Shown one piece after another: positions 31,144 through 42,995 of a stretch of DNA of 64,000 nt (positions within the stretch are counted from its first letter, which is position 1; every line of letters starts with the position of its first letter). This stretch comes from Manduca sexta (lineage: Eukaryota > Arthropoda > Insecta > Lepidoptera > Sphingidae): the NCBI RefSeq assembly GCF_014839805.1, contig NC_051121.1:3703116-3767115 (forward strand), written 5' to 3'. The notes beneath the pieces are model-generated. The model was not told the DNA's origin, did not search any database, and saw nothing but the letters and a program-made list of their open reading frames with translations. A program made the position numbers and the translations under genes.

Positions 31144-32565
31144 ATTATTCATTTTCAGTTGCTATCAGGAACTTACTCATATCTAAGTCACAATAAAAAT
31201 CTATAGAATTAATCAACTGTAGTAACTCATTATCATACTTATTACGGTTCTAAGTTCTTATATATTATGACCAAATATTCCTTGAAAACTTTTCATGATA
31301 GAAAGAAAACCAACTGTTATTCCTCTTAATTAATAATAAAGGTTAAACTTTAAAGGCTGGTAGGTTAGTGACCTGCATGGCCTGCCCGTCGCCTCTTCAG
31401 TTAACTGACTTACCCAGGTCAGCTGGTAATTACTTTATCGATTTCGTCAATCCAAACGTTTCAAAATGCATCGGTTTTCTTACATTTTACATTAATAATC
31501 ACCATACATTAATCACCTTAATTTATTTTAATAAAACTGGCAGATGTTGTTATTAAAAAAAAAATAATCATAAAATTCAATAATGCTTCAAAATTGCACA
31601 TTTTCTTAATTACTGTACATTATTTTCAAAATTTGTGAATGAATATCCTAATGTCTTCAATAATGATAGATCCTACGATTTTATATTTGTAGCTACAGCA
31701 GTTAAAATGAAGTCTTTTTTTAAATATAATAACTTTGAGCTTTTGTGTTAGCTGTGGCGTGTGCAAAACCGATATTGGAAACAGAAACAAAATTTAGCAG
31801 GCAAGTAACTAAAGTAGTTCTGCCATGGTAATGGAGAGGGCAGTAACTCGGCAATTTTTTTTTTATTACTGATTTGGAATGTTCCTTACACGAATTTTCT
31901 TCCTAGAAATGCATTATCTTATTTGATAAACAGCAGTAAGAACGATAAGATAATCTAATTAATGTAATAAAGCAGAACCGCCTTTTCTGATTTACAGCTA
32001 TATCGATTACCACGGCAGGATTGCTGGTTTCATAGTAGCAGTGTTTCTCGACGTTCACAGCGTCTGCGCGATGCCTAATACAAAACCTTAAGTGTATAAC
32101 CTGACCAGGAAAATAAAAAACCCAGCCATGATCTTAAGTATGCTACTTACATGTACTTACAACTTAAAACGACAAAGCAAAAGTGGCGCCCACCAAGTAT
32201 GTTTTTATATCGGAATAAATTTAGATATTGATCAAATGCAAATAAAATTCGAAAAAACTCGAACGTATATTCACATAGCTCTTTCATTTCGGCATTTCAC
32301 AGCCTGTTTAGTGCTTTGATGTTTTTCCAAGTCTGCACGGAAAATTCAGTTTCAATTTCCACTTTCCGCGATGCTTTTTTATCTCCTTTTGTTTCTGTAA
32401 TACGCAGCACGTTTCGCGTTCAGGCGACGTTTAACATTATTTTAAATTCAAAGCCTTTAGTTTCTGTTTAAGATAAAAATGGACGGTGAATAATTTTTTC
32501 GTTGTTGACGTGTATTGTTTCCGTTTGATAGATTGTCTTGATGTATATCTAAATGTAACAAATAT
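31144..32565. other. 1.4 kb without recognised features
   Basis: AT-rich. Frames at 31368-31556 and 32092-32319 show no motif. Confidence 0.4.
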
Positions 32566-32862
32566 TATATAATATCAGCCCTGTATAGTATTTTGTCCTA
32601 CTGCTGGGTACGGGCTTCCTTTACTACTGAGAGGGATTAGGCCTTAGTCCACCACGCTGGCCTAGTGCGGATTGATAGACTTCACACACCCTCAATGTTG
32701 CTATAGAAAATTTCTCTGGTATGCAGGTTTCCGATGCTTTCCTTCACCGTTAAAGCAAGCGATAATTTCACAATGAATTCACTCATAACTATAGAAAAGA
32801 TGGAGGTGCGTTCCCTTGGATTTTGAACCTGCGGACATTCGTCTCGGCATTCGGGTTGGAAA
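32566..32862 (-). repeat. family B SINE, nearly full length
   Basis: Antisense: ATAATATCAGCCCTG tail, TTAGTCCACCACGCTGGCC, TTTCCTTCACCGTTAAAGC, box B in antisense GGATTTTGAACCTGCGGAC, and a head ending near 32862. Confidence 0.75.
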
Positions 32863-33412
32863 CTAAATATTACTACCGATATTGGTGCATGCCAAATTGC
32901 GTTCAAATCTATCTAGGGGTTTATAGCTTTCGTTCTAACAATCATTGAAACATCTCAAGCTTAGCAATTATAAAAATAATACAACATTGAATACTCATTT
33001 ATTACGACGTATTTATTTTATATTTAGTTACGTCACGTAACTTTACAACAAAAAAATATTCAAACAACTAAACAACTAAATATCGACCTACCTAAATTAA
33101 TATTAAAGCCGAAATTACCTTACGTAATACCAAGTAACGGCCGCCACTAAAAATCTCATTAATTTCACGATGAATAACTAAGTTTATACCGGGGCCTTAA
33201 GCATAATTAATTGCTTTCATAACTCTTTAGGCATTAATGATTTCTTTGCAAAACCTTTCTTATTTAAGGCGGAAGTTTTGCGTACTTTGATTTATATTTA
33301 TCTTTACGTTTAAATGTAGGTTTTTGAGTGTCTGTGATGTAATATCGCCTAAAACAATATCAGCATCATTGGACTAAACCTCACATACTACTATAAATAC
33401 GAAAATTAAAAC
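32863..33412. other. no recognised feature
   Basis: AT-rich, non-coding. Confidence 0.4.
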
Positions 33413-33641
33413 GACTGTCTCGGTGAAGTAGTTGTATTACGGTACGACTGCAATGCTGAAGTCTTGGGTTCGATCCCCGGATCGGCAGTGATATTGGGTG
33501 TTTATACTCATTATCAGCCCGGAGTTTGAAATTGTCCACGATATGGCAATAGGCTAGCCCCCTATCACATTATGGGACGGAATACATACGACGTAAAGTG
33601 TATGCACTAGTTGCGCCTCTGCCTACCTCTTTAGGGATGGA
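33413..33641 (+). repeat. family H SINE, full length
   Basis: The best family H copy. The tRNA-like head CGGTGAAGTAGTTGTATTAC carries box A, and box B GGTTCGATCCC (33467-33477) is perfect. The tail has GATATGGCAATAGGCTAGCC and GCGCCTCTGCCTACC. It is not a tRNA gene: the first half does not give a cloverleaf and the unit continues as a SINE body. Confidence 0.75.
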
Positions 33642-33730
33642 ATAGAAGCTATATAACATGGTTATAAGTGAGACTAATCCATATCTTACCAAGCATATTC
33701 AAAAGCTTCAAAAACAAACATACATTACGC

Positions 33731-33830
33731 CATCACTTCTGAAGGTATAGGCAGGGGAGACACCAAGGCACCTATTGCCTTAATGTTTCGTCCCATAATG
33801 ATAGATGGCGAGCCTACTCCCACATAGCGT
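33731..33830 (-). repeat. family H SINE, tail part, inverted to its neighbour
   Basis: CTGAAGGTATAGGCAGGGG, CGTCCCATAATGATAGATGG and CGAGCCTACTCCCACATAGCG mirror the tail of the copy ending 90 bp upstream. Confidence 0.6.
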
Positions 33831-34000
33831 TTATAATATAAAACAGTCCCAATTCTATCACTAAAACCTGAACATCCACAAACAATGTTTCACGAAAAAA
33901 AGCAACAGTTAAGCGAGCGTGGCAATTGAAAGAAGACAATCGCTACCAGGAAATGAGCGGATGGGAGAAGGCACGAGTAAAAAACTGGGGGAGGCGAGGT

Positions 34001-34027
34001 GGGGAAGGGTGGCCGGGTGGTGCCGGG
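34001..34027 (+). other. G-quadruplex-forming motif
   Basis: Four G-runs of 3-4 (34001, 34007, 34015 and 34025) separated by 2, 5 and 7 bases meet the G3-N1-7 rule. They sit in a locally G-rich block (33985-34030), exceptional in this AT-rich window. Confidence 0.4.
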
Positions 34028-34133
34028 AGACGCAAACAGGTATGTCTAAACTGATTGATTGAAGCTCTACGGGAACTGTTACGTAATACTGAGACAATAC
34101 ATCAAATCGAGATTAGAATATCATTTTGGTAGA

Positions 34134-34367
34134 TATTAAATACTAAGTAGTCGATTGAGTCCGTGTGAAGGATCTCTCGAAAGAAATTCTGAATTTGTTT
34201 TTTTACATTTATGCTTACGTTTGAACACTGTCTCGACTGATGATAAATTATCGTGGTCTACGAAGAAGCACGCTTGCCTAGAAAATAGTCACTCGTACTT
34301 TGAAGATTCCGTACCAAAAGTACCGTCTTACCTTCGCAATGATAGTCAGTTTTTAGCAGCTAATTAA
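34134..34367 (+). other. open frame without ATG start, unrecognised
   Basis: Open for about 78 codons to TAA. The product would contain STDDKLSWSTKKHACLEN and SYFEDSVPKVPSYLRNDS, a composition unlike pure AT noise, but there is no early ATG and no family I know. A minus-strand donor-like GCGAAG|GTAAGAC overlaps it. Chance or exon relic. Confidence 0.15.
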
Positions 34368-34764
34368 GCCTTATCCTCAACGTAGGAGCCAAAATTGAAA
34401 TAAATATGTAGAGATAAACAACCTATATTTTATTTTTAAACGTAAAACCTGTTTGATCGTTGAAAACAACAGCATTTTGTGTTAATGTCGTATTATAGAT
34501 AAATTCACGTCTGCGAGACGCCTTATGTTTCAAGCAAGAAGTTCTAGTTTCCCTTGGTCCATTAATAGTGATAAATGAATATTGTTAGCGTGGCTTATTG
34601 TTAGTAGTAACTAGCTCTGAAACTATTTCTATTGTATTGCATCACTATTATATTTCAAACAGTTACGTTAACTTTAAGTCAATCTTTAGATAATTTGCTT
34701 TTGAGACATAAAAGCTTAAAGACAAATAGTCTCAGCTCAGAACTCCATCTCGAGTGCTTAAAAT
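34368..34764. other. no recognised feature
   Basis: AT-rich, non-coding. Confidence 0.35.
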
Positions 34765-35110
34765 GAGTGTAGAGGCCGTATTAATAAATCAATCTTACCT
34801 TTAAGTATGATCTCAAGTAGACATTTAATGTATTGAACTATTTAATAAACCAAACTTAAGTAGTCATTTACATGCTTGTTCTCAGCTAAGTCGATGTTGT
34901 TTAACTGACAAAACCGCTGTCAAAATCTGTCATACACTATGAGTTAAGATATTATGTGAGATGTTCATTGTCTAGTTAATAGCGACGCCTTAAAATGCTG
35001 GTTTTTATTTATATTTATATATTATTAAAATATCACTTGAAATGTTGTTGATATCTCTTTATTAAATAGCGACAACCTTAAGATGCTGAATTTTATTTGA
35101 CAGCCTCTCC
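34765..35110 (+). repeat. family L repeat, copy 2, with duplicated 3' module
   Basis: Shares the ordered phrases of 13.58-13.86 kb. Its last part occurs twice: TTAATAGCGACGCCTTAAAA (34977) and TTAAATAGCGACAACCTTAA (35064), each followed by ATGCTG and TTTTATT. This suggests a partial internal duplication or two nested fragments. Confidence 0.5.
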
Positions 35111-36183
35111 ATTGATATCGCACTTGAGAGCAATACTGAGTGGCATCTATTAATTTCGCCCTAAGAAATAAAATCATTATCATTATCTGATCCGTCGCCG
35201 TGACGTGTAACTTTGGTTTATAAAGCATTATTATACACCCACATAAACCTTACCATAGTAATAATTAATATAAACATACACCTAACTTCAACACAAATTG
35301 CTACAAGCAAAATTAATATAGCGCAAGCTAAATCAAAAAAAAGGCAGCCAATACGACGAAAATTACTTTGTAAGAGCAGGTTTTGTGAATTTACCAAAGA
35401 GTTACCAGCGGGAGTGTTAGTAACTCTATGACGTTCGTTTTAGTATTTTTTTGCTTATTTGTCCCTGTCTGAAAACTCGCATCGATTTTAAGCGGCGTCC
35501 AGTGCTCGTATTTGGTAATTGAATTTTAGTCCAATATCGTAGGTAGACAAAGGCTTGGCTGTCGGCTGAAATTATGTGGACATTGGAAATTATTTTCCCG
35601 AAAATTTTTTCGTTGCTTTTTGTTACAAATGATGTGATTTATCAAGCGTGTTTAGGTATCTTCTGAAAGGTATGAGAGAAGGATGCGAAAGGTATAATTT
35701 ATTTTTGGTAACTTAAGATAATATTTGGTATATCTTAATATCAAGCAATTATTTAAGAATTTAAAACTATATCCAATTACATAACACAAACTATAGTAAA
35801 ATTACTCGTAAGTATGAATTAATATACAAATTTAAAACAAACATTGTGAAAATTTCAGTGGCGTAACACCGACTACATTCAAACTCGAAACAATTAAAAA
35901 GAAAAATTAACTTTCTGAGTTCGTGAAAAATAATGAAGGGTTGTAACACAAAAAATTACTTCTAAAGAAACCTTAGACTTACATGGCCAGTTTTGTTTTA
36001 AATACCAAAGTTTCCAAGCTTATATAAGTACTTTGCCGACGCTCGACTCAGACTTCGATGCTCTAAAAATACCAAGAAGACAACCCTTCACAGCTAGTGG
36101 TAATTAACTACCATAACTTCGTAATTTCAAGCAAAATTTGGAGTTTAGTGAAAAGGGTTAGAAACTATTTTGTAAATATATAT
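35111..36183. other. 1.1 kb without recognised features
   Basis: CAGTGGCGTAACACCGAC at about 35859 resembles a hAT-type terminus like those at 46.2 and 62.5 kb, but no partner end was found. Confidence 0.35.
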
Positions 36184-36489
36184 TTTTTTATTGCTTTGAA
36201 TGACGAGACGAGCTTGCCGTTCGCCTGATGGTAAGCGATACGACCGCCCATAAACAGTAGGAACATGATTCAACACCTTGAATTACAAAGTATTGTTTGG
36301 TATTCCATTGCGCTGGCCATCCTGAGAAACGATATGTTAATTCTTATTATGTCCAGTAGTTACACTGGCTACAATATCCTTCAAACCGAAACACAGCAGT
36401 GACTACACACTGCTGTTTGGCGGCAGAAATAGACATTGCGGTGGTTCCTACCCAGGCGGCCTCTCACATATGAGAGACCTACCACCAGT
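36184..36489 (-). repeat. family A SINE-like element, full length
   Basis: The best family A copy: TTTTTTATTGCTTTGAATG through TGGCGGCAGAAATAGACATT to ATATGAGAGACCTACCACC and AGTG. Read on minus it starts CACTGGTGGTAGGTCTCTC and ends in the A-rich tail. Confidence 0.8.
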
Positions 36490-36710
36490 GAAAAGGCTAG
36501 TAGTTAGTAGTGTAATAAATAAACAATCCAGATAATTAATACTAAATAATAATATAATATGGATTACTTTTTTTGTAATAAAATCAGTATTGATTTTTTT
36601 TATTATTGGACATGCATGGACATGCATGATGATCTTTAATAAGTAAATTACCTACTAAAGTGTTTTGGTATAAAATAATCCAAAACAAATAATTACATAA
36701 TATATCATAG

Positions 36711-36770
36711 TGGTGAAGCGTCCATACAACTCGATTCCTACCGGCTGCCATTTTATTTGCGTTTGTCTTA
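36711..36770 (+). mobile_element. hAT-like MITE, left half
   Basis: TAGTGGTGAAGCGTCCATAC and GATTCCTACCGGCTGCC match the left parts of the elements at 46.07 and 62.53 kb. The right end is not found. Confidence 0.4.
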
Positions 36771-37542
36771 GTTTTTTTTTTCTGCTACACTGGCTGCGAT
36801 ATGGCCAAAGCAATTGTTTTTACCAGAGTTAGCTTTTGTACAATTTCACACTTCGCCACTAATATCAACTGGTTTTTATTATCAACAGTTTCAACTCATT
36901 CATATTCGTATATATCGTATTATTTGTATTTGCTCACCGCAACAGATTTCTTTAATGCACCTACCATGATTATCCCTGCTCCACCCTAAGGTTGACTGTA
37001 GGGGAATTTTTTGTATATGAAGTGCAAATAAATAAATAAACCATCTTTATTATACTTGTTTATGTCTTAAAAGATTTCACTCCGTAGAGAACCGACGTAA
37101 ATAATTGTTGAACAACTCAAGGCTTCTCCTTAAGATTAATTTTAGAAGAACCTTTTATTCTTGTGATTAAAAACAGGGTTTTCTGCCGTGACCTAAAAAC
37201 CCTTTTGAATGAGTGCTATTTTCGTAATACCTAGAATACTTGTAAAATATTGAAATCAACACGATATTTTTAAAGAAACGACTATTACTCTGCCGTGCTA
37301 AGCTCAAAAGCGGTATCACTAAAAGAATTCAAAATCTTGATCTTTATGTCGTCAGATAGCTTAAAGAAATACCCATCCAATGACCTTACCTAAATAACGG
37401 TATCTTGTTTAAAACTTGTTAAAAAAACCTTAAAAGAGTTTCTATATCTCAGTTTTACATAAAAAACTATAAACTATATTTACAAAATTTCCATTACCTC
37501 GAAATAAGGTTTCCCTGACATACCACTTTTGCCCTTATCACG
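36771..37542. other. no recognised feature
   Basis: AT-rich, non-coding. Confidence 0.35.
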
Positions 37543-37864
37543 GCAGTACTACTAACTGCCGTTTTCAATAAACAACTCTAATCTCAATCTTCAATCCGAT
37601 TCCGAGAAATCAATCAAAATAATTAATGTGAAAGCATATTGTCGGAAAAGCCTTTGCTCTGATTGGTCTATTTTTGAGATTCATCGATAATACGGTTTGA
37701 AATCGTTTATTAACTAGCGGTTAGTCGTGTCCTTGCCAAGTTTTGTTTCGTATTAAATAAGTTATTAAGAAAGGTGGTATAATTCTTAACCGAATTTCGG
37801 CCACGGCGGCCAATCCAAACGGAGACAAGCCTTCACGCGGGCGAAGTCGCGAGCAAAAGCTAGT
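37543..37864 (+). mobile_element. composite region ending in Helitron-like 3' terminus
   Basis: The segment ends CACGCGGGCGAAGTCGCGAG, then CAAAAGCTAG|T (CTAG 37859-37862), the sub-terminal arm and CTAG-T end of a Helitron. Its 5' TC end was not located. The first part (CGGCAGTACTACTAACTGCCG, a small hairpin, and GCTCTGATTGGTC) may belong to another old repeat. Confidence 0.4.
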
Positions 37865-38351
37865 AAACAATAATTCACTAAAGTGATTCCATTATCGTTC
37901 CATTTTTAAATATTCAAATCTAAAATGTAGAGGAAACGTTTATAAATAATAAAATATAGATAAAGAGTTATGTACATGCTCCTAACAGATCACAAATTAT
38001 AGCTATTAATAAATTCCAAAAATTATTTGAATATGGAAAAGCGAAATATGAATAAATATTAAAAATATAAAGAATTATTCTTTTAATCGAGGTGTTAACC
38101 CGAACTGCTTGTCATTCTCGGTATTGTTATCCCATTGTTAGCCGGATTTTTGTTGAGCGTTGTATTTCAAAATAAATTTGCTAAAAAAATTTGCACAAAG
38201 TATTCAAATATTAGAATGGATCATTTTAAACTTTATATTTATTTAAAGCTGTAGATATCGAAATAAAATTTGAGACAAATTGAGATTTGAACTGAAATAG
38301 TAAGATATTATAATTTGCAGCCTAGAAACATTAGTTTTTAAACACATACAT

Positions 38352-38580
38352 ATTCACGCCTTTTATTTCCGAAGCGGTAGACAGAGGCGCACTTATGCAC
38401 CCATATTTCGTGGATTGTATTCCATTCTATAACGCAACAGGAGGCGAGCTTATCGTGCACAAATTCGATAGACTCCGACCGGATACTGAGTAGATAAACC
38501 CAAAATCACTTTGTCCAAACCGAGATTCGAACCCAGGAACTCGAGGGGTTTGAACCGCTCACGCAACACAATTACACCAT
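38352..38580 (-). repeat. family H SINE, full length
   Basis: Antisense: TTCACGCCTTTTATTTCCG, GTAGACAGAGGCGCAC, AACCCAAAATCACTTTGTCC, antisense box B CGAGATTCGAACCCAGG, and a head ending CACAATTACACCAT. Confidence 0.75.
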
Positions 38581-38853
38581 ATTACATTTAACTTACTGCA
38601 ATAATTTGTCGCGACGTGAGCCTGAAGGCCTTTCGATTACTTCCTTTTCTCTGTATCATCAAGAATGTCAACATTTACTTATAAAAAATAATATTGCGGT
38701 TGCGCATTTCCATTTCCAAAATTGGTCAGATTATATCTTCAGGCTATAATCAAACCTATATTTGTATTTCTCATCCGTAATTTAAAGAACATTAAGAAGA
38801 ACATGTTTTAAATCTAGCCATTAATACACATTACGAATAAATCGCCCTCTCAG

Positions 38854-38896
38854 AGGCTACAAGTTGAATGATTTTCGCCGACAAATTGCCAATAAG
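38854..38896 (+). other. candidate 43-nt micro-exon
   Basis: Bounded by CGCCCTCTCAG| and CCAATAAG|GTAAGTCAG, both good splice-site matches. In one phase the 43 bases read GYKLNDFRRQIANK without a stop. No flanking exons are recognised, so the evidence is the two sites and one open phase only. Confidence 0.2.
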
Positions 38897-40939
38897 GTAA
38901 GTCAGACTCGCTCCATGGCTTGTCATTCGCAATGACGGCTTATTCTCGCTACTGCCTTCGAATTTAAAGAGACACACGGTTGGGAAGGATGGTGAATAAA
39001 CAGATTTGATTTAGAATATGCTTTTGCAAAAAGTCGGTTTGGAATGTTGGTTTATTTTAAGAACCTCGTTTGATTTTAATGCGACTTTGTAATGTGGAAG
39101 CATTTGTTTTAAATCTTGGTATTTTGGGACAATTCCTTGTAGTCAGTAAACGCACGAGTACGTCACAAGATTTGCCTTTAAATGTGGACTCAAACTATAG
39201 GTATGTGAATTACATACATAATTATGTATTTTATATAATAGACCTTCGTTAATAACTTCATACATCATGACATTCTCACCAAGACCAAAACAATTACCAA
39301 AGCTGAAGTTGGGAACAAAGTTCGCCAACCCCAACACCGATGTGTCACAAGCAAGATCGATGGAAGCTCTCTAAATTACGGTGTACGTGTGGCCTGGGTT
39401 GCCATGAAAATGGGACCGTTTTGCCGGCAATCTGCCTGTAGATTATGAATATCACCCCACTCGGATACGAGGGCATTAGCGGCTGAATTGAAAGACGGTG
39501 AATTTACACTTGATTTATGAACTAAGCTTGATTTAGGGTTGCCAGTATTTCGATTTGTCTGATCGCTGAATTTGGGTTGTAAGATATTGGATTCTTGGAG
39601 ATGGATTGGAAGAGTGCGCGACAATGTGGGTTAATATTGTTGAGAGGCTGCTAGTGTCTTCGTTGGATGATTTACTGATACTTAAAGTATAGGTTTTCCT
39701 GGCTTAGGTATCAGTACATTGCATTTATGATTTGAGACATTTAGAGCAATTTCAGATCAATTGAGAGTCTGTACCTAACTCTAATATCAACATAAAGTTT
39801 TAACGAATATACACTTATTGAAATATAAACATGAAGAACAATCATAAAGTAATATAAAGAGTCTGATTTGCCAATCATCAGAGAAAAGTTATCTATCAAA
39901 TAAATTATTATAATATTTTCCAGTTTAATTGCTATTATCGTAAACTTAAACAGATATTGAAATTTAGTAAGTAGATACTATCCGATAATTTCATTTAAAT
40001 TTGAATACATAAAAGCACATTGTTTTAGTGAAAAATCTTCCCTAACACAAAAAAACACATTGAATCCCAGCGCAGTGCAAGCAATGCGGTGTTCGCGCCT
40101 TTTTGCTGCGTCGTTCTGCGCCATTCTTGTGTAGTCACTTCCGCCCGCTTTCAACAAGTCAATTGAGCGACTTAAATGTCTTATTTCAACCGTCGGCAAA
40201 TATGCTCAAACGATTTGAATTTCGAATTTCTTTCTTAACGATGTTCGCATTATTTCAGATAGATAAAATATGACCGGCGAAAATGTCCGGAATAAGCAAA
40301 ATATAGCTAAACGAATTTCCGTTTTTCAGTGAAAGTATTTAACAGTTTAATAAATTTATTATTTCGTTTGACACAGAAACCTCGTTTCTTTGGCCTTTCA
40401 ACGAAATTTTCGTATAATTTTGTATATAAGTACGACTTAATGCTTGTACATAATATTTCTAATTGGTCCGGCGTTGCTTTGAATTTAATTATAACGAATC
40501 ACGTTTTCAACAACTAATACCTCTTAGAGTATTTCACGGTTCATTAGACGGCATAAATTTAATTAGTAGGCATTAATTTCGAGTTTCAACAAAATTTTAT
40601 GAAACACTTAGTAACTCCAGGTTCGACTACTCTTTAATATTAAAATATACTCAAAGCTATTGAAACCAATTGCTGCGCTAACGTAAACAATTTTAACAAT
40701 AAATCTATGGTAAATGTCCCAAATTCAAATATTTAATTAATTCGATAGTGTCAAAGAACAATAGTTGAAAGCCTAAAACGGAACTGTCGTTTCCTTTGCA
40801 GTTACAATAATACTTAGCACACAATAGCACTTTGTTACAAAACACAGGAAAGCACAGAAAGCCAACTTCGCAATGACGGCCTACGCGCATGCTAAATCTG
40901 TCAGTACATACAATTGTTACTTAGTTACTGTCTTTGTAC
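38897..40939. other. 2 kb without recognised gene
   Basis: The 82-codon minus frame at 39376-39624 has a plausible amino-acid mix but no ATG-based start context or known motif. GGGTTGCCAG appears near 39537 and TGGGTTGCCATG near 39397, resembling the ends of the element at 15.0 kb. The 73-codon minus frame at 39978-40199 is not recognised. Confidence 0.35.
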
Positions 40940-41232
40940 AGATAATGTGAGGAACAATTCCCTCATACATGATTGTGCATAACTTTATCCGTTTACGCAG
41001 CACACGCAAGAGAAGTTCTCAAAAATAATAAATTTTCCCCGCTTTTGCAACATTTTTCATTGATGCTCCGCTCCTATCGATCATGGCCTGACATGGCCGA
41101 TATAGCCCATAGCCTTTCTCGATAAATGGACTATCTGACACAAAAATAATTTTTCAATTAAAACTAATAGATCCTGAAATTAGCGCGTTCAAACAAACGA
41201 ACTCTTCAGCTTTATATAACAGTATAGATTTG
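40940..41232 (-). mobile_element. Helitron-like element, 5' part
   Basis: Read on minus it begins TCTATACTGTTATATAAAGC and CTGAAGAGTTCGTTTG, then GCGCTAATTTCAGG, and ends near GGAACAATTCCCTC read on plus. The 5' TC start lies at about 41231-41232. The CTAG end is missing. Confidence 0.55.
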
Positions 41233-41723
41233 TATTGTGTTCAGTTTTATGGTATCTCTTTGGTTTAATTTATTTCTATAGCCATAAACTTATATATTTT
41301 AATTAGTAATATAACTAATTTGTTTTTATTGGATAAAAAATGAATTAGATTTTATCATTATTTAATTTAAGAATGATAAACAATTAATGTCTGTTTAGCA
41401 GACTTCTGAAAGAACTGAAGACAGAAAAGCTATATAGAGGAATACATATAAAAGTATCAATAATATCCGAATTTTCCAAAAAACTACGGAACGTCCATTC
41501 TGTGTCCAGAGTGTGTTGTGGCAAGTAAACTGGCAAGCGACCAACCTATCTATCTTGTCCGCTATTAATGTGGGAATAACTGGAAAACAAATGTATCTGT
41601 CATGAGAGTTTTCACCCGTAACTACACCCATTGAATTATACCGTGAGCAGTTTGGAACGGTGCCTGTAAGTAACTTATACGGGTCAACTCACGCTCGATA
41701 ATTTAACATTATATGAAATATGT
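41233..41723. other. no recognised feature
   Basis: AT-rich. The 78-codon minus frame at 41395-41631 shows no motif. Confidence 0.35.
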
Positions 41724-41972
41724 ATTTTTTTTTATACGTGAACGGCCAAGTGACCTGCTGCACCTGATGGTAAGTGGAGTGGGGTCCAATAGAATGTCGA
41801 CACGAGAGATGATTACCCCTTGACAGTCGACACAATTATGCCGGCCTATTGGAACGGGATATACACAGGGTGATTCCAGAACGCTACACTTACGTTGGCC
41901 ACTATGACGGATTAACACTTTGTGTCCGGTGTTCGCTATTCGGGCGGATATAAAATATATCCTACCACCAGC
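41724..41972 (-). repeat. family C SINE-like element, full length
   Basis: Antisense: TTTTTTTTATACGTGAACGG, GCACCTGATGGTAAGTGGAG, TTGACAGTCGACACAATTATG and GGCGGATATAAAATATATCC, ending TACCACCAGC. A 12-bp part (GACGAGAGAT region) is shortened. Confidence 0.8.
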
Positions 41973-42005
41973 AAATGTCTTTTTTTAGTGATCATTCGGT
42001 TTTTA

Positions 42006-42217
42006 TCCTTACATACATTAGAAAACAAAGTCCCTCGCCGCATTTGTATATGAATGCGATATACTCAAAAACTGTAGAAGAATTTTGATCAAATTTGGTA
42101 TGGAGATAGTTTAAGACCCTGAGATGGTCATAGGCTTTTATCCTAGGAAAATATACAGCGGGTCTTTTATTACGAAAACAACCTTTTCACTAGAGCGAAA
42201 CCAAGAGCATAAGCTAA
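42006..42217 (+). mobile_element. short non-autonomous Helitron, nearly complete
   Basis: Starts A|TCCTTACATACATTAG, then ACAAAGTCCCTCGCCGC, GATCAAATTTGGTATGGAG, TTTATCCTAGGAAAATATAC and TTTTCACTAGAGCGAAACC, and ends GCATAAGCTAA (CTAA at 42214-42217, still within the CTRR rule). About 212 bp, no coding. Confidence 0.65.
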
Positions 42218-42749
42218 AATATTCCCATCAAAAACTCTGGTAAATCCTTAAAAAATATTCACATGTACCATCTTAAAAGCTATGTGAACAAGTCTTTAGT
42301 ATCTTAACTCGCAGAAAAGTGGCGCATTCAAAAACACTATAAATTAAAAAAATTATTGAGGAGAACATTTCCATACGATCACACGTTTAATTTAATTAAA
42401 AGGGTGCAATTTATTAACTTCCCATTCGGCAACAGATAAAATAAAACAACCTCGGTTCTAAAAAAACGCTTTTAAAAAGGTCGGAAAAGTTCTCTAATTC
42501 ATGAAAGATTTCTTTTTAATTACACGCTAGTGTAAGTGCTAGTGATGTGCCAGTACATGCAGATGGGGAAGAAGTAGGCCGAAATCCTCATTTATATCCA
42601 TTAACACTGACTTGTATGACAGGTATAAATGACTATAAATTCTTTTTGTTTTAACAATATAAGTGCAAAAGATTACCACTGCCTAGACCATCCACATTCT
42701 TTTTTTTTCTATCGGCCATCTATCCTGGCATTGCGTTAAGTTTCTCGCT
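42218..42749. other. no recognised feature
   Basis: AT-rich, non-coding. Confidence 0.35.
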
Positions 42750-42995
42750 AGTGGTAGGATATATTTTATATCCGTCCGGATAGCGACCACCTTACACAAG
42801 GTGGTTAAACCCGCCATAGTGGACCACGTAAGTGTGTAGCGTTCCGGGATCACCTTGTATTTATCCGGTTCCAACAGGCCGGCATTATTGTGTCGACTGG
42901 CAAGGAGTAATCATCTCTCGTCAGTCCACATTCTGTTGGACCCCACTCCACTTATCAGGTGGAGTGAGGTTACTTTCCTGTGGCCATATAAGAAA
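42750..42995 (+). repeat. family C SINE-like element, full length
   Basis: Sense copy: GCTAGTGGTAGGATATATTT, CGGATAGCGACCACC, CAACAGGCCGGCATTATTG, GGACCCCACTCCACTTATC, AGGTGGAGTGAGG, tail CATATAAGAAAAAC. Open frames on both strands here are by-products. Confidence 0.8.

Noticed and set aside
33413..33490. tRNA gene
   Set aside because: The box B is perfect, but the rest does not fold as a tRNA and the sequence continues as a SINE body found in several other places.
39376..39624. 82-codon minus frame as a gene
   Set aside because: Plausible composition but no known motif and no splice or poly(A) context; flanked by GGGTTGCCA words that suggest an element.
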